64,000 nt of DNA from contig JANTGM010000004.1 in NCBI GenBank assembly GCA_024762925.1, positions 62,001 to 126,000 of the forward strand, written 5' to 3'. The notes under the pieces are model-generated. The model was given only the letters and a program-made list of their open reading frames with translations. It was not told the DNA's origin and did not search any database. The position numbers were made by a program, and so were the translations under genes. This DNA comes from Kofleriaceae bacterium (GTDB taxonomy: Bacteria; Myxococcota_A; Polyangia; Haliangiales; Haliangiaceae). Shown piece after piece: positions 1 to 11,200 of the stretch. Position 1 is the first letter of the stretch, and the number at the start of each line of letters is the position of its first letter.

Positions 1-531
1 GGCATCACTCGGGCCCTCGCCGATCAGGCGCGAACCATTCGTGTTCCTGTGCACATGGTCGAGAACATCAACAAGTTGGCTCGTGTCACTCGAAGCCTCG
101 TTCAGGAACTCGGCCGACAGCCAACTCCTGAAGAGACCGCAGAACGCATGGAGCTTCCCGTTGAGAAAGTTCAGAAGTACCTCAAGATCGCAAAGCAGCC
201 AGTGTCACTTGAGAACCCTGTGGGCGATGATGGTGAGGCAACGCTGGGCGACTTCATTGAAGACAAATCCAGCCTCTCGCCAGCCGATACGCTCTTCGAG
301 AACGATCAGGCCTCGCAGACCCGCAAGGTGCTTCAGACGCTTACACCACGCGAAGAACAAATCATTCGCATGCGCTTTGGCATTGGTGACGAGTCCGAGC
401 ACACCTTGGAACAGGTAGGCAAGAGCTTCAACCTCACTCGCGAGAGGATTCGTCAGCTCGAGAGCAAGGCGCTCTTAAAGCTACGCCACTCATCTCGCTC
501 AAACCGGCTCAAGGCGTTTACCCAACGCTAA
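1..531 (+). CDS. rpoD: RNA polymerase primary sigma factor RpoD, C-terminal part
   Basis: The gene enters from the left edge in frame 1 and ends at TAA 529-531; about 176 residues are visible. The first codons read [19 protein letters not shown], the signature at the end of region 2.4 and start of region 3 in primary (group 1) sigma-70 factors. Region 3 ([12 protein letters not shown]), region 3.2 ([15 protein letters not shown]) and region 4 follow, with a helix-turn-helix [20 protein letters not shown] that would contact the -35 element. This is the housekeeping promoter-recognition subunit of RNA polymerase. Group 2 (RpoS-like) factors share much of region 4, but the region 3.0 string fits RpoD best. 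The core-binding region 2 and any N-terminal domain lie outside the window. A hairpin terminator follows directly. Confidence 0.93.
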   Translation, partial: GITRALADQARTIRVPVHMVENINKLARVTRSLVQELGRQPTPEETAERMELPVEKVQKYLKIAKQPVSLENPVGDDGEATLGDFIEDKSSLSPADTLFENDQASQTRKVLQTLTPREEQIIRMRFGIGDESEHTLEQVGKSFNLTRERIRQLESKALLKLRHSSRSNRLKAFTQR

Positions 532-555
532 CCCGGTCTTTTGCAGACCAGCAAA

Positions 556-586
556 AAAGCCTGCTAGCAATTCGCTGGCAGGCTTT
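556..586 (+). terminator. Rho-independent terminator after rpoD
   Basis: A 9-bp perfect stem (556-564 with 578-586, AAAGCCTGC/GCAGGCTTT) is extended by partial inner pairing and followed by a T-rich stretch. It lies 25 bases after the rpoD stop. It can also act on the other strand, where the convergent lipoprotein gene ends at 632. Confidence 0.8.
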
Positions 587-631
587 CTGTCTTTCGGAAG
601 GCACGCCAGAACGTGGCGCAGGGTTTAGGAG

Positions 632-1432
632 TTATTCTGTGGTAACGACAGCATCCTCAACAATGACTCCGTACTTGTAGCCAGCACCAAAGTCCTTATC
701 GAGAGCAATCTTGCCCTTCACAAGAACCGTCGCACCAACGGCCGCAGTCGACATCGTGGTGATGGTTAGATCATTGGTGCCCTCGGCTCCACTGCCGTCT
801 CGCAAGTGAATCCAGTTGCGCCCCATGATGCCACCGTTGTACTTGACGACCTTGCCGCGCAGCGAAACCTCTTTGCCAGATAGCTCAGCCTTCTTTGCAA
901 AGACGTCCGCTACAGTGGACCCGCCCTCGGGCTTGGCGATGCCGGTGAAATCGACCGCTGCAGGGTTGGCTCCAGCCGCGGTCTTTGCGCCCGCCGCACT
1001 AGGCGCCTTGGGAAGAGCACCATTGATGGTGTACCCAGGAACGAAATACACCAACTCAAACGTGCGCTTGAGGGTATTGGAGGTGAAGTTCTGCATGGGC
1101 ATTCCGCCAGCGTACGAGATGGAGTCACCGACCTCTACTTCAGTTTCAGGTGCAGCGGCCCACACATCGCCAGTTGCGCCTTCGAGCTTCACGTATGTGT
1201 AGCCACCAGCGTTCATCGTCTCAGCGACCTTGCCCTCCCCTTTCGCAGCAGACTTGCCTTCGGTGGGCTTTGCTGCGGTGGTGGCGGGCGGATGACTACC
1301 GTGGCCAGAGGGTGCGTTGGCTGGCTGACTGATAGTCGCTGGCTGTAGACCGTCATCAGATTTTTTCTCGGCTTTCTTGCAGCCCACCAATGCCAGGCTT
1401 GCAACGGATACCAGGAGGAGTGTGCGATTCAT
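632..1432 (-). CDS. Lipoprotein with two OB-fold/NrfJ-like domains
   Basis: The product has 266 residues with a lipoprotein signal peptide (lipobox LVGC, Cys at about residue 18), so it is exported and lipid-anchored. A Ser/Pro/Ala-rich linker of about 50 residues follows. The first domain (about 68-135) has the pattern GKVAETMNAGGYTYVKLEG, seen in small NrfJ-like periplasmic proteins often found near cytochrome c machinery. A second Ala/Gly-rich linker leads to a second beta-rich domain (about 175-266, VSLRGKVVKYNGGIMGRNWIHLRDG) that looks like a nucleic-acid-type OB fold used in exported proteins. The duplication of such modules is visible; function is not known. Residue +2 after Cys is Lys, so outer-membrane sorting is plausible. 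It is a single gene, convergent with rpoD. Confidence 0.75.
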   Translation of the reverse strand: MNRTLLLVSVASLALVGCKKAEKKSDDGLQPATISQPANAPSGHGSHPPATTAAKPTEGKSAAKGEGKVAETMNAGGYTYVKLEGATGDVWAAAPETEVEVGDSISYAGGMPMQNFTSNTLKRTFELVYFVPGYTINGALPKAPSAAGAKTAAGANPAAVDFTGIAKPEGGSTVADVFAKKAELSGKEVSLRGKVVKYNGGIMGRNWIHLRDGSGAEGTNDLTITTMSTAAVGATVLVKGKIALDKDFGAGYKYGVIVEDAVVTTE

Positions 1433-1560
1433 ACAGATCGTGTAGCACGTGGAACCTTAGGGAGCTAGCCTGCTCGTATGGCGCAGCGCACTGATACGAA
1501 AGGTAAGACCTGCCCAGATCCAGGAGCACAGAGACCTCTCGCTCGCTTTCTTGCCCTCTG

Positions 1561-2106
1561 GACGAAGGCTCACTCACACAAGAAGGCTATGAGCTAGCAT
1601 TTGGAACCAATCACCTGGGGCGTTCTTGTTCACTCTCCTTCTCGAACCAACCCTCCCCAACGGAGCTCGCATCGTCATGGTTGCGAGTGATTCACATCGC
1701 ACAGCCAAACAGGGGATCGACTTTGATGCGGTCTGCCAACACCGAGACGTTCCCCGCCCCACACGAGTATGGAGTCTCAAAGCTCGCCAACATACTCTTT
1801 GCCACAGAACTGGCCCGACGGCTCGCAGATCGTGACATCACTACCTACTCGCTCAATCCAGGGCGTATCGCTTCAAATATTTGGAAGCGGGTGCCATGGC
1901 CGATTCAACCGCTTAATAACGCGCCAGAAGAAGTCCAACGATGAAGGCGCGATGACGAGCCTTATGTGTGCCTGCGCCCCTGAGTTGACGAAGCAGAGCG
2001 GTCTTTACTACAACGAATGCGTCGAAGAGCCCCAACAAAATGGGCCCTGGCCCCAAAGCTCGCAGCCGAACTCTGGGACCGCAGCATCGAAATGGTTGGG
2101 CTCTAG
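1561..2106 (+). pseudogene. Frameshifted short-chain dehydrogenase (SDR) remnant
   Basis: Consecutive SDR (retinol-dehydrogenase-like) motifs run down this stretch in changing frames. Frame 1 at 1582-1620 has EGYELAFGTNHLG. Frame 3 at about 1623-1760 has the FLFTLLLEP and ARIVMVASDSH region. Frame 1 at about 1759-1935 has the catalytic YGVSK followed by LANILFATELARRL and SLNPGRIAS. Frame 2 at about 1936-2030 has EGAMTSLMCACAPEL and SGLYYNECVEE. Frame 1 returns at 2044-2106 with LAPKLAAELWDRS and TAG. At least four indels therefore break one gene of roughly 300 codons. The N-terminal Rossmann (TGxxxGIG) part is missing, and 1433-1560 shows nothing recognisable. The catalytic Tyr and Lys codons survive. 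All other genes in the window read cleanly, so sequencing error is unlikely. Confidence 0.85.
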
Positions 2107-2182
2107 GGGCACATTCTCTCACTGAGAGAAACTCGCAGCTTCATCCTATTGCGAACAACTCGTAGAGTTTGGCTCGCACAGT

Positions 2183-2217
2183 AATAAGGCCGCCACGCAA
2201 TTGCGGGCGGCCTTATT
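2183..2217. terminator. Bidirectional hairpin terminator
   Basis: A 12-bp perfect inverted repeat (AATAAGGCCGCC at 2183-2194 with 2206-2217) surrounds an 11-base loop. It sits 9 bases beyond the stop of the giant TPR gene on the minus strand and downstream of the SDR remnant on the plus strand, so it can serve both. Confidence 0.8.
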
Positions 2218-2226
2218 GCGAGATGG

Positions 2227-5200
2227 CTAGCCGATCGTTGTCCCTAGGTGGGCACGAACCGCGAAGTAGTCCTCGGAAATCGAGTAGAGAACGAGCTCTT
2301 TGATTTTGTCCTTCACTTGCGGGCCACCGACAAGCACAGGCTCCATAGAAACCATCTTCGAAGCCACCTCAAGATCACCCGAGATAACAAAGCCTGTGCG
2401 ATGAGCAGTTGCTTCCACCGCATTGCCCCACTTGGCTAGGTTGATCTCAGGGGCATTCTGCATGAAGCGATTCACAACCATTCCGAGCTGCTCAAGCCAC
2501 TGCGGCTGAATGCGTTTCTGCATCTCGGGGAGATACTGCTGCACCACTGGCCGCATGTCGTTGGGGATTGGGAAATCCGCTTTGACCATGGCAATCGCCG
2601 ACAAGAATGCTGTCTTGAGCTCGGTGTTGGTAGGAAGTGCCAGTTTGAGGTAGTGACCACCGCGCATGAAGCTGAGCCAGCGGCCAGCGGCAAATGCGAT
2701 CTCTTTCTCAGGACGTCCCTGAAGAAGGTTGGCGTAAATCACGAAGGAAGGAATGAGTTGGCCCTTCTCGTGTGCATTGGCAACTGCCACCTCACCCTGC
2801 TTATCAGGCTGAAGATAGACATCTGGCATTGGCACTTGCAGGACTTGCCCGGTGTAGTGGAACACCTTCGAGAACTGCAATTGATCGGTCTCGATCACCC
2901 GGCGGTCCTTGCGACGAAGCCCAAATGCCTTGTGAGGCTGAGCGCGGATCATTGCAGCCCCCTGCCAGATAGCGTCAAAGATCGCGCCTACATAGGGGTT
3001 TTCATCTGGGTGGTAGACCTTGCGCCAAGTATCCTCCGTCATGCGCGACTTGGCCTTCACAAAGCCACGAGGCTTGTACTGCTCATAGAACTGCAGTTCG
3101 TCCTCATCGGCCTTCTTGAGAAAGGCCAACGTGTTGCAGATGCACCAGGTCTTATCGTACTGGTGCGTGTCCATATAGATACGGCGAAGCGCCTTATAGC
3201 TGTCGTACTTGAAGGGCTCGTCCTTGAGCATCAGCATGTGCTGCTCTACAGCCTTGTCCGCCTGGTCTGGCCCTGAGAGCACGTAGAGCTCGGCCAGAAT
3301 CTCGCGACGACCCGTGTTGGCCGGATCGAGCTGCTGTGCAACCTCGTAGGCCGCGATGGCGCTTGAGTAGGCCTTAAGGCGAGAGCGATAAATCTCACCG
3401 AGTGCACCCCATAGGTCGATCAGAATCTTGTCGCCATGTTTGAGGCGTTTGATCATCCTGCGGTATGCGCGCTCTTGGTTCTTCCAATCACGCTTCGTGG
3501 TGAGAATCTTATCGATATCGGCGAACGCCTTGAGCGCACGAGGTAAGAACTTTTCTGGAATGGAGTTCGAGCCATCTACAAAGAATGCATCGAGTGCAGC
3601 ATCGTAGAACTCGATTGCCTCATCCAGAGCCTTGAGCTTGTCGCGACAGATCGTACCCGCCGCTTGCAGGTACGAACCTTTGCGCAGACCTTCCTCTTGC
3701 TCAATGAAGCGTTGGATGGTTTCAACAGCGTTCTTCCACTGCTCAGTCTCGGTGTAAAGGTCAAGAAGGCGCTGTAGTAGCGTTCGGTCGTCGGGAATGA
3801 GATCGAGAGCTTCCAACACAGCAGAAATCGCTTTCTGCGGATTGCCTAGCTTGCCCGCATAGACCTCAGCGATATCCGAGAGAAGAGCGATTTGCTCTTC
3901 CTGGCTGGCACTGGCCAATAGACCGCGCTTGGCTTGAATGACCTCTTCATAGTCGCCCTGCGCCTCTTGGATGGCGATGACAGCCAGCAAGGTGTCGCGG
4001 TGGTTTGGATCGATCTCCAGAGCCTTCTCAAACATGTTGAGTGCCTTGCGGCGCTCACTGAGGTTCTGCCGAACCATGCCGAGTCGGAAATATGTCCGAA
4101 CAACCTGCGCCTCGTCCTGCGAGTCGCGATGCTGAACCAAGATAGTCTGGTAAATCTTGCCAGCGCCATCCCAATCTTGCATCGAGTAGAGCAAGTCGCC
4201 TCGCCCTTCAAGCACAGGAAGATAGGTCGAATCGAGGTCGTAGGCCGCCTTGTAAAACTCGAGGGCACGTTCGTTGTTTCCAAGTTCTCCCGAGCAGCGA
4301 GCCGTTCGATAGTAGAGCTGCATGAGCTGGTCGGAGTCGAGGTTGCGTTGTGGAGCCTTGCGAACCAGCATGTCGAGCACAGGAGCCAACGGCTGCCAAT
4401 CGCCCGCAGCAAAGTAGAGGTCGGCCAATGGATCGCCCGCTTCAACATGCTCGGGATCAAGTGCCAGCACGGCAGCAAAGTGTTCCTTTGCATTCTCAGG
4501 CTGCCCAAGTCTCGTGAGGTAGATGTTCGCTGCATCGTTGAGCAGGCGTACTTTCTCGAGCATGTTTTGGGTATGCCCCTCAGCACGTACCATCATCTGC
4601 GCAGCCTTGAGCCAATCCCCTCGATCGGCGTAGAGCTTGACCAGTTCCTCCATCGTAGGAACATGCGACTCGTCGATTGTGAGCGCGTATAGGAACTGCT
4701 GCTCCGCTTCCTCAGACTGTCCAAGTCGGGCGTAGGTGATACGGCCGATGCGGTAGTAGAGGTCGGTTTGCTGCTCGGGCACGTCGGTTGTGCGAACAAG
4801 CTGCGTCATTACATCGATTGCTCGATCCCACTCCTCGATACGTTCGTACAAACGCCCAAGGGCATCAAGCGCACGCGGCTCATCGGGGTCGAATGTGAGC
4901 ACATCGGTGTAGGCCTCGATCGAACGATCAAAGTCAGATAGTTGCGCCTCGTACACCTCACCCATGGCGCAGTAGAGCTGAATTCGCTCGTGCTGATCCT
5001 GACTCGCCATGATGTGATTGCGATAGGTGTCGACGAGAGAGTCCCAACGCTGCTCTTGGTAGTAGAGACGCGCGAGTTCTTGGTAGGCACCGAAGTTGCG
5101 TTCATCGAGAGCCACGATTCGCTCGTAGCACTCGGCTGCACGATCGAGCTTTCCAAAGCGTTCTTCCCAGGCCGACGACATTCGCTCATAGAGAGAGATT

Positions 5201-8200
5201 TGCTCGGCATCGCTTGGAGACACATCGCGCTGCGCTTCCAGGACATCAAGATAGGCCTCTGATTCGCCCGTCTTCTCGTACAACTGCTCAAGCGCACGCA
5301 ACGCCGGAAGGTTGGACGGATCGGTATCGAGTACTCCACGATACGCCGCAATGGACTGTGCCGAGTCGAGCAGGCGCTCATCCCACAGCTGGCCGATTTC
5401 GAGACGCAGCCGAATGGCCTCGCTCTCGTCGGTCTGCAGTGCAGACATACGTCCAAGCACCTCGATGAGTTGCTCCCACATTTCGTGGCGGCGATACAAG
5501 CGCTCAACGGAAGCGAGTGCAGCCATCGAGTCTGGGTCAGCCTCAAGCGCAGAACGGTAGGCAGAGATAGCCTGCATATCGTCTTGGAGTTGAGTCTCTA
5601 GAAGCTCGGCAAGAGATAGGTAAATTTCTACCTTCTTCTCAACATCGGTTTCGATGCTGCCGTGCTTGCCAAGGGTCTCGACAAGTTCGCCCCAAGAGCC
5701 GCGCTTGCGCTGGAAATCTGCAAGAGCGCCCAACGCGCCAAGGTGCTCAGGATTGATCTTGAGACACGATTGAACCGAGTGGATCGCCCAGTCGATGTTT
5801 GAAAGCTGCTCGCCATACCAACGACCGATCTTGACCCACAAGTTGCAGGCCTTGATCTTGTCCTCAACTTCCAGGACGGTGACGAACTCAGTGTAGTCTT
5901 GAAGAAGCTCTGCCCACTTGCCAGCGGCAGTGGCCAAGCGCTCCAACTCTTTCGCTGTACCCTCGTGAGCGTAGTCCTCACGGAACGCAGCTTGGAGAAC
6001 GAGGAAGGCACTGTCCTGCTCGGCCAGTTCCTCTTCGTAAATTTTCGCCACTTGACCAAAGAGCGCGATGCGCTCTGGCACGTCCGTTGTGTGCTCAACA
6101 CGCTCTAGCAGGATGCCATTGAGTTCGGCCCACTTGTATTGCTCTCGATAAATGTGCTCAAGGCGCTGACTGGCTCGTGCATTTGAGATATCGGCCTCTT
6201 GGACCCGTCGATACACCTGGGCGGCGCTTTCCAGATCGAGCACTTTCTCTTCCCAGATGGAAGCCGCCTGTAAGAGAGTGTCGATCCGCGTTTGAGCGTC
6301 CTCGACGACCAGGGCCCGCCGCTCCAGAACTTCGATACACTCTTCCCAGCGCGCCTCACGCGTAAAGAGTTGCTCGAGCGCCGTCATTGCGCGGAAGTTG
6401 CCCCCGTCGATAGCCATGACACGTCGCCATGCATCGACGGCCTCATTCACGCGACCGAGAAGCTCTCCTTCGAGCTGTCCCAGTTGTGAGTAAAGCTCGA
6501 TGAGCTCTTCCTCGGAGACATTGTCATCTTGCTGCGAGACTTCAATGATGCGTCGCAGGGTTTGGCTGAGGTCTTCCCAGCTTTGTGTGGCCCGGTAGAG
6601 TCCCGCCAAGGCGCGCAGCGTTTCAGGATCCGAAGGATCAAGATCGAATGCGAGAAGCCATGCATCAAGCGAGTTGCGCTCGCGGCCCAGTTTCTCGTTC
6701 CAGATCTTGCCGAGCTTCTTGTAGAGACCAACTTGGCCTTCAAGCTCATCGGTCACGCCCACTTGTCGCTCGACGACTTCGACGAGTTCCTCCCACATCT
6801 GGCGACGTGTGTAGAGGTCGCCAAGCGCAGCGAGTGACTGAGGCTCGTCTCCGCGAATGTCGAGCACACGGCCCCACAAATCGGTCGCCCCATCGTCGTC
6901 ACTAAGCGCATCCGATGAGATACGTGCCATGCGAGCGTACAGGCCGGCCATTTCCTCATCGCCCTCCGCGATGTCTACGAGTTTTTCGTAGACGTCGTAG
7001 AGGTTCTTCCACTCTTCACGGCGGAAGTAGATTTGCTCTTGTGCCTCTAGTGCGGGGCGATTGCGGCTCTCTTGCTCGAGAATCTGCTCATAGCAAGCAA
7101 GCGCGGCGTTAAGATCGGCAAGCGCCTCACCATAGATGTAACCACGACGCAGTTGCAGCTGAACGATTTCCTCACCATCAAGAGTCACATCGATTCGACG
7201 GCGAAGAATCTCCACCAACTCCTCGTACATGCCAGCAGCGGCATAGAGCCTGTCGAGGGCCTCAAGCGCATCGGCATCGCGCTCATCGATCTCGAGGACA
7301 CGAAGATACGTTTCCACCGCAGATGCAGCATTGCCGAGTTCTGCGTCATAAACCCGAGCCAAGCGCAGAAGAGCATTCTTGCGAGGCTCATCTTCCGTAT
7401 TGCGCTCGATGACTTGGACATACACGTTGACCATGTCGTTCCAAAGCGCAGTCGTGCTAGCAAGGCGCTCGGCTTCTTCGACCGCAAGTTCGGAGGTTGC
7501 ATCTTCAACCAGTGCGTTTCCCCACCAACCGAAGGCACGCGTCTGGTCCATGAGCTGATGCTCTGCCAACTCAGCAAGGCGCTGGTACATCGTCTGACGC
7601 TCGGTCGGGTCACTCAATTTGGTCAGCTGAACTTCATAGATACGATGCAGCTTCTCGTACTGTCCTGCTCCCTCATAAATTGGCTCGAGGATGTTGGCAA
7701 TCTCGGACTCATGCTGACCATTGGCCAGTAACATCTCCAGTGCGTTGAGTGTCGGCTCGTTGTCGGGGTCGGTCGCGAGGATCTCTCGGTATGCCTCAAT
7801 CGCCGCTGGCAAATCGCCGAGCGCTTGCTCTAGGACCTGTCCAAGTCGGAACTGTAGTGTGAGAATCTCTTCGTCGGATTCGACAAGTTGAATTTCCTTG
7901 CGGAGCACCTCGGTGAGCGGCTCCCAACGCTGGTGTGCGCTATACAGCCGATCAAGCGCGTAGACCGCCTCGCGGTTGTCAAACTCGGCATCGAGGATGC
8001 GCCCAAAGATCGCAATTGCCTCTTCCGGTTTGCCGAGTTCTTCCTCCTGGACCCGCGCCAGACGGCTGAGCAGATCAACCTGCCGTGGCACGTCTAGGGA
8101 TTTTTCTCCCTCTCGCGCGTAGAGTTCCGCCAGGTCCTCCCAAGCATTTACCGAAAGTGCTAGGCGCTCCAAGTTTCCAAGCGTGATTTCGTTGCCGCTG

Positions 8201-11200
8201 TCCTCAGCCAGTGCACGAACTTGCGCATCAAACGCAGCTCGTCCTTGGTCGAGGTTCACTTCGTAGAGTTCGGCAATTCGGTGAAGGAGCTCGACCCGAG
8301 AGATGGGGTCTTCTGCGTGCTTCACCATCACCTCGAGCACATCGATAAGTTTCTCGACTTGCGCACTCGCCATGTAGATAGGCTCGAGTACCTGAGCGGC
8401 GAGAACTGGTTCGCTGTCATCTCCATGCAGAAGGCCATCAAGAGCGGCGAGCGTTTCTTGGTGAGTCGGATCGATGTCCAGTGCTTCGCGATAGGTGTCA
8501 ATAGCTCTCGAAAGATCGCTGAGCTGTGTTTGCCAAAGCTGGCCAACTCGATACTTCAGCCCAACCGTTTCGGCAGGCACCTCGGAGAACTCCACTTGCC
8601 GCTCAAGAATTCCGAGAAGGTCGTACCAGCGCTCTGCTTGCCCGTAGAGCCTGTCTAGGGCCTGGATCGCGGGCACCTCCATGTCATCGATATCCAGAAT
8701 CGCCTGATACGTATCGATGGCCTTGGCTGTGTCGCCAAGCTCCCGATCATGCACCTGTCCCAAGACGTAGTACATGCGCTTCTTGTCTTCTGGGCTCTCC
8801 GCGTGATCGGCTCGCACCGTGTACACATCTTTGAGAGGTTCCCAGCGCTCAAGAGCAATGTAGAGACGCTCGAGTGATGACATCGCGGTTTCATCAATGT
8901 CATCAATTTCGAGCACCGACTGGTAGGTTGCGATTGCCGCATCGGAATCCTCGAGGATGTCCTCTTGGATTTGCGCCACGCGGAACAACAGCTGCTTGCG
9001 CTCTTCGATGTCATTGAGCAGTTCGCTCTTGCTGCGGAGCGCGCCAACCAAGGCCGGGTAGTCCGCGTTGCGCTCATGGATGCTGACAATGGACGAAGCT
9101 GAATCCACATGTCCCGGAGCGAGTTCCAAAATCCGTTTGTAGGTTTCAACCGCAGATTCGTCCGATGAGAGTTCCATCTCGTGAATTTGCGCAACCCGAG
9201 TTAGGAGCTGAATCTTCAGCTCTTCATCACTCGCATCTTCTACGATCTCGTTATACAGCGTGTTGACGTCGGGCCATCGCGTGAGCATCTGTGCCAAACG
9301 CTCAACTTGAGCGCGAGAAGACTCGTGACGGGGCTCTTCGCGCAGCGCACGCGCATAGGTGTCGAAAGCCGCATTGCCATCGTCCCCACCAAGCTCATGC
9401 AATTCGCCAATGCTGTGGAGCAACTCGATCTTGCGCTCCGGATCATAGGCGTGACTCGCCATGATCTCGTAGACGCCGATTTGCTTTTGCCAGTCGGCAC
9501 GCGCTTTGTAGATCGGCTCCAGAATCTGAGCGATGTTGAGCGCGTGATCCTCATGCGCGATCAGGCGCTCGAGCGCGACGAGTGCTGCCTCGTTGTTGGC
9601 GTCGATGTCGAGAACCTGGCGATAGGTCTCAATGGAAGCTGCCAATTCCTCCAGTTGCGTCTCCCGCAACGCCGCCAATCGGACCAAGAGTTCGACGCGT
9701 TCCCCATCGTCCTCGCAAAGCATGAGTTGACGCGTTAGAGCATCGCCAAGTTCATGCCACTGCTCTCCTGCGACGTACAGCCTGTCCAGCGCCCGAAGCG
9801 CCTGCATATTTTCACCGTCGTGGCTGAGAATCTCGTTGTACGTCGAGACAGCCTCCTCCGAATTCTTGAGCATCTCTTCGTGGATTGAAGCGATGCGTAG
9901 AAGAAGCTCAAGACGCTCGTCTGCATCTCCAGAGATCTCGACTTTCTTGCGGTAGACCTCAAGAAGATCGGGATACTTTTCATCTCGGGTGAAGATGCGC
10001 TCTAGTGCGTTGATCGCCGTCGCATCATCGGGCTCGACTTTGAGAGCGGAGCGATAGAAGTGCACAGCTTTGTCTGTATCGTCTAGTCTCTCGTCCCACG
10101 CGGTCGCGACTTTGATGCACAGCTCGTGAGCGAGCATGGGATCCAAATCGCCGCCATCAATGGCCTGCTCAAAGAGTGCAACAAGTTTGACGCTGCCATC
10201 GTCAATGAGTTGTGAGAGTTCTTCTAACTCGTTCTTTGCGCTCTCTGTGCCGGGATCCTCGCGGAATGCACGTGAGTAGGCATCAAAGGCACGTTCTGCA
10301 TCGCCAAGTTTCTTCGAGTAGAGTTCACCAATGCGCATCAGAAGCTCGACCCGACGCATCTGATCTTCAGATGCCTCAAGTTGAATCTCGTGCACACGAA
10401 TAAGGCTCTCCCAATCCTCGATTCCCTCGTAGATAGGCTCGAGAATGCCCGCTGCCTCAAGCTTCTGGTCCTCGGAATCGAGGTGTTCCTCAAGCCCCAT
10501 GCGAGCCTGCGCATGTTGCGGCTGTAGATCCAGGATTTCCTGGTACGCAGAAATGGCCCCACTTGGATCGTCTAGCTGGGACTCACGCGTTACGGCAAGT
10601 CGCAGCTTCAAGGCCGCAAACTGCTGGGCGTCGTCATCTGGGCTAACAATCAACAGCTGGCGACCAATCGTGTCAACCAGATCGGACCAGCGCTCATTGC
10701 GCGTGAAGATTCGATCGAGGGATTGGAGCGCGGTGAGGTCTTCACCATCGTTGTCCAAGATCGCCTGGAAGGTTTCAACAGCTTTGTCGTCGTCCTTAAC
10801 TTCGTCCTCGTAGAGCTGTCCAATCTTGTATTGGATCTCGGTTTGCTCATCTGGATCTGTCGTCAGATCGAGTTTGCGACGATAGATGTCGAGAAGCTCA
10901 TCATAACGCTCGCGCCCCAAGTAGAGCCGCTCAAGAGCAGAGATGGCTTGCTCGCTCGATGGTTCGAGTTCGAGGATTTTGCTGTTAATCGTGAGAGCCT
11001 TGTCGACGTCTCCGAGTTCTTCTTCGAGTACTCTAGCGATGACAAGCATCACAGGTAGAGCGTCTTGCGCATCAGAAAACTTCTCAACCGAAGCCTCGTA
11101 CGCATCAACGAGCTCCGTCCATGCACCGGTCTCTTGAGCGAGTCGTTCCACTTCAACCCGAATCCACTCGGCCTCGTGGTCTTCGCCATGAGCCTTTAGC

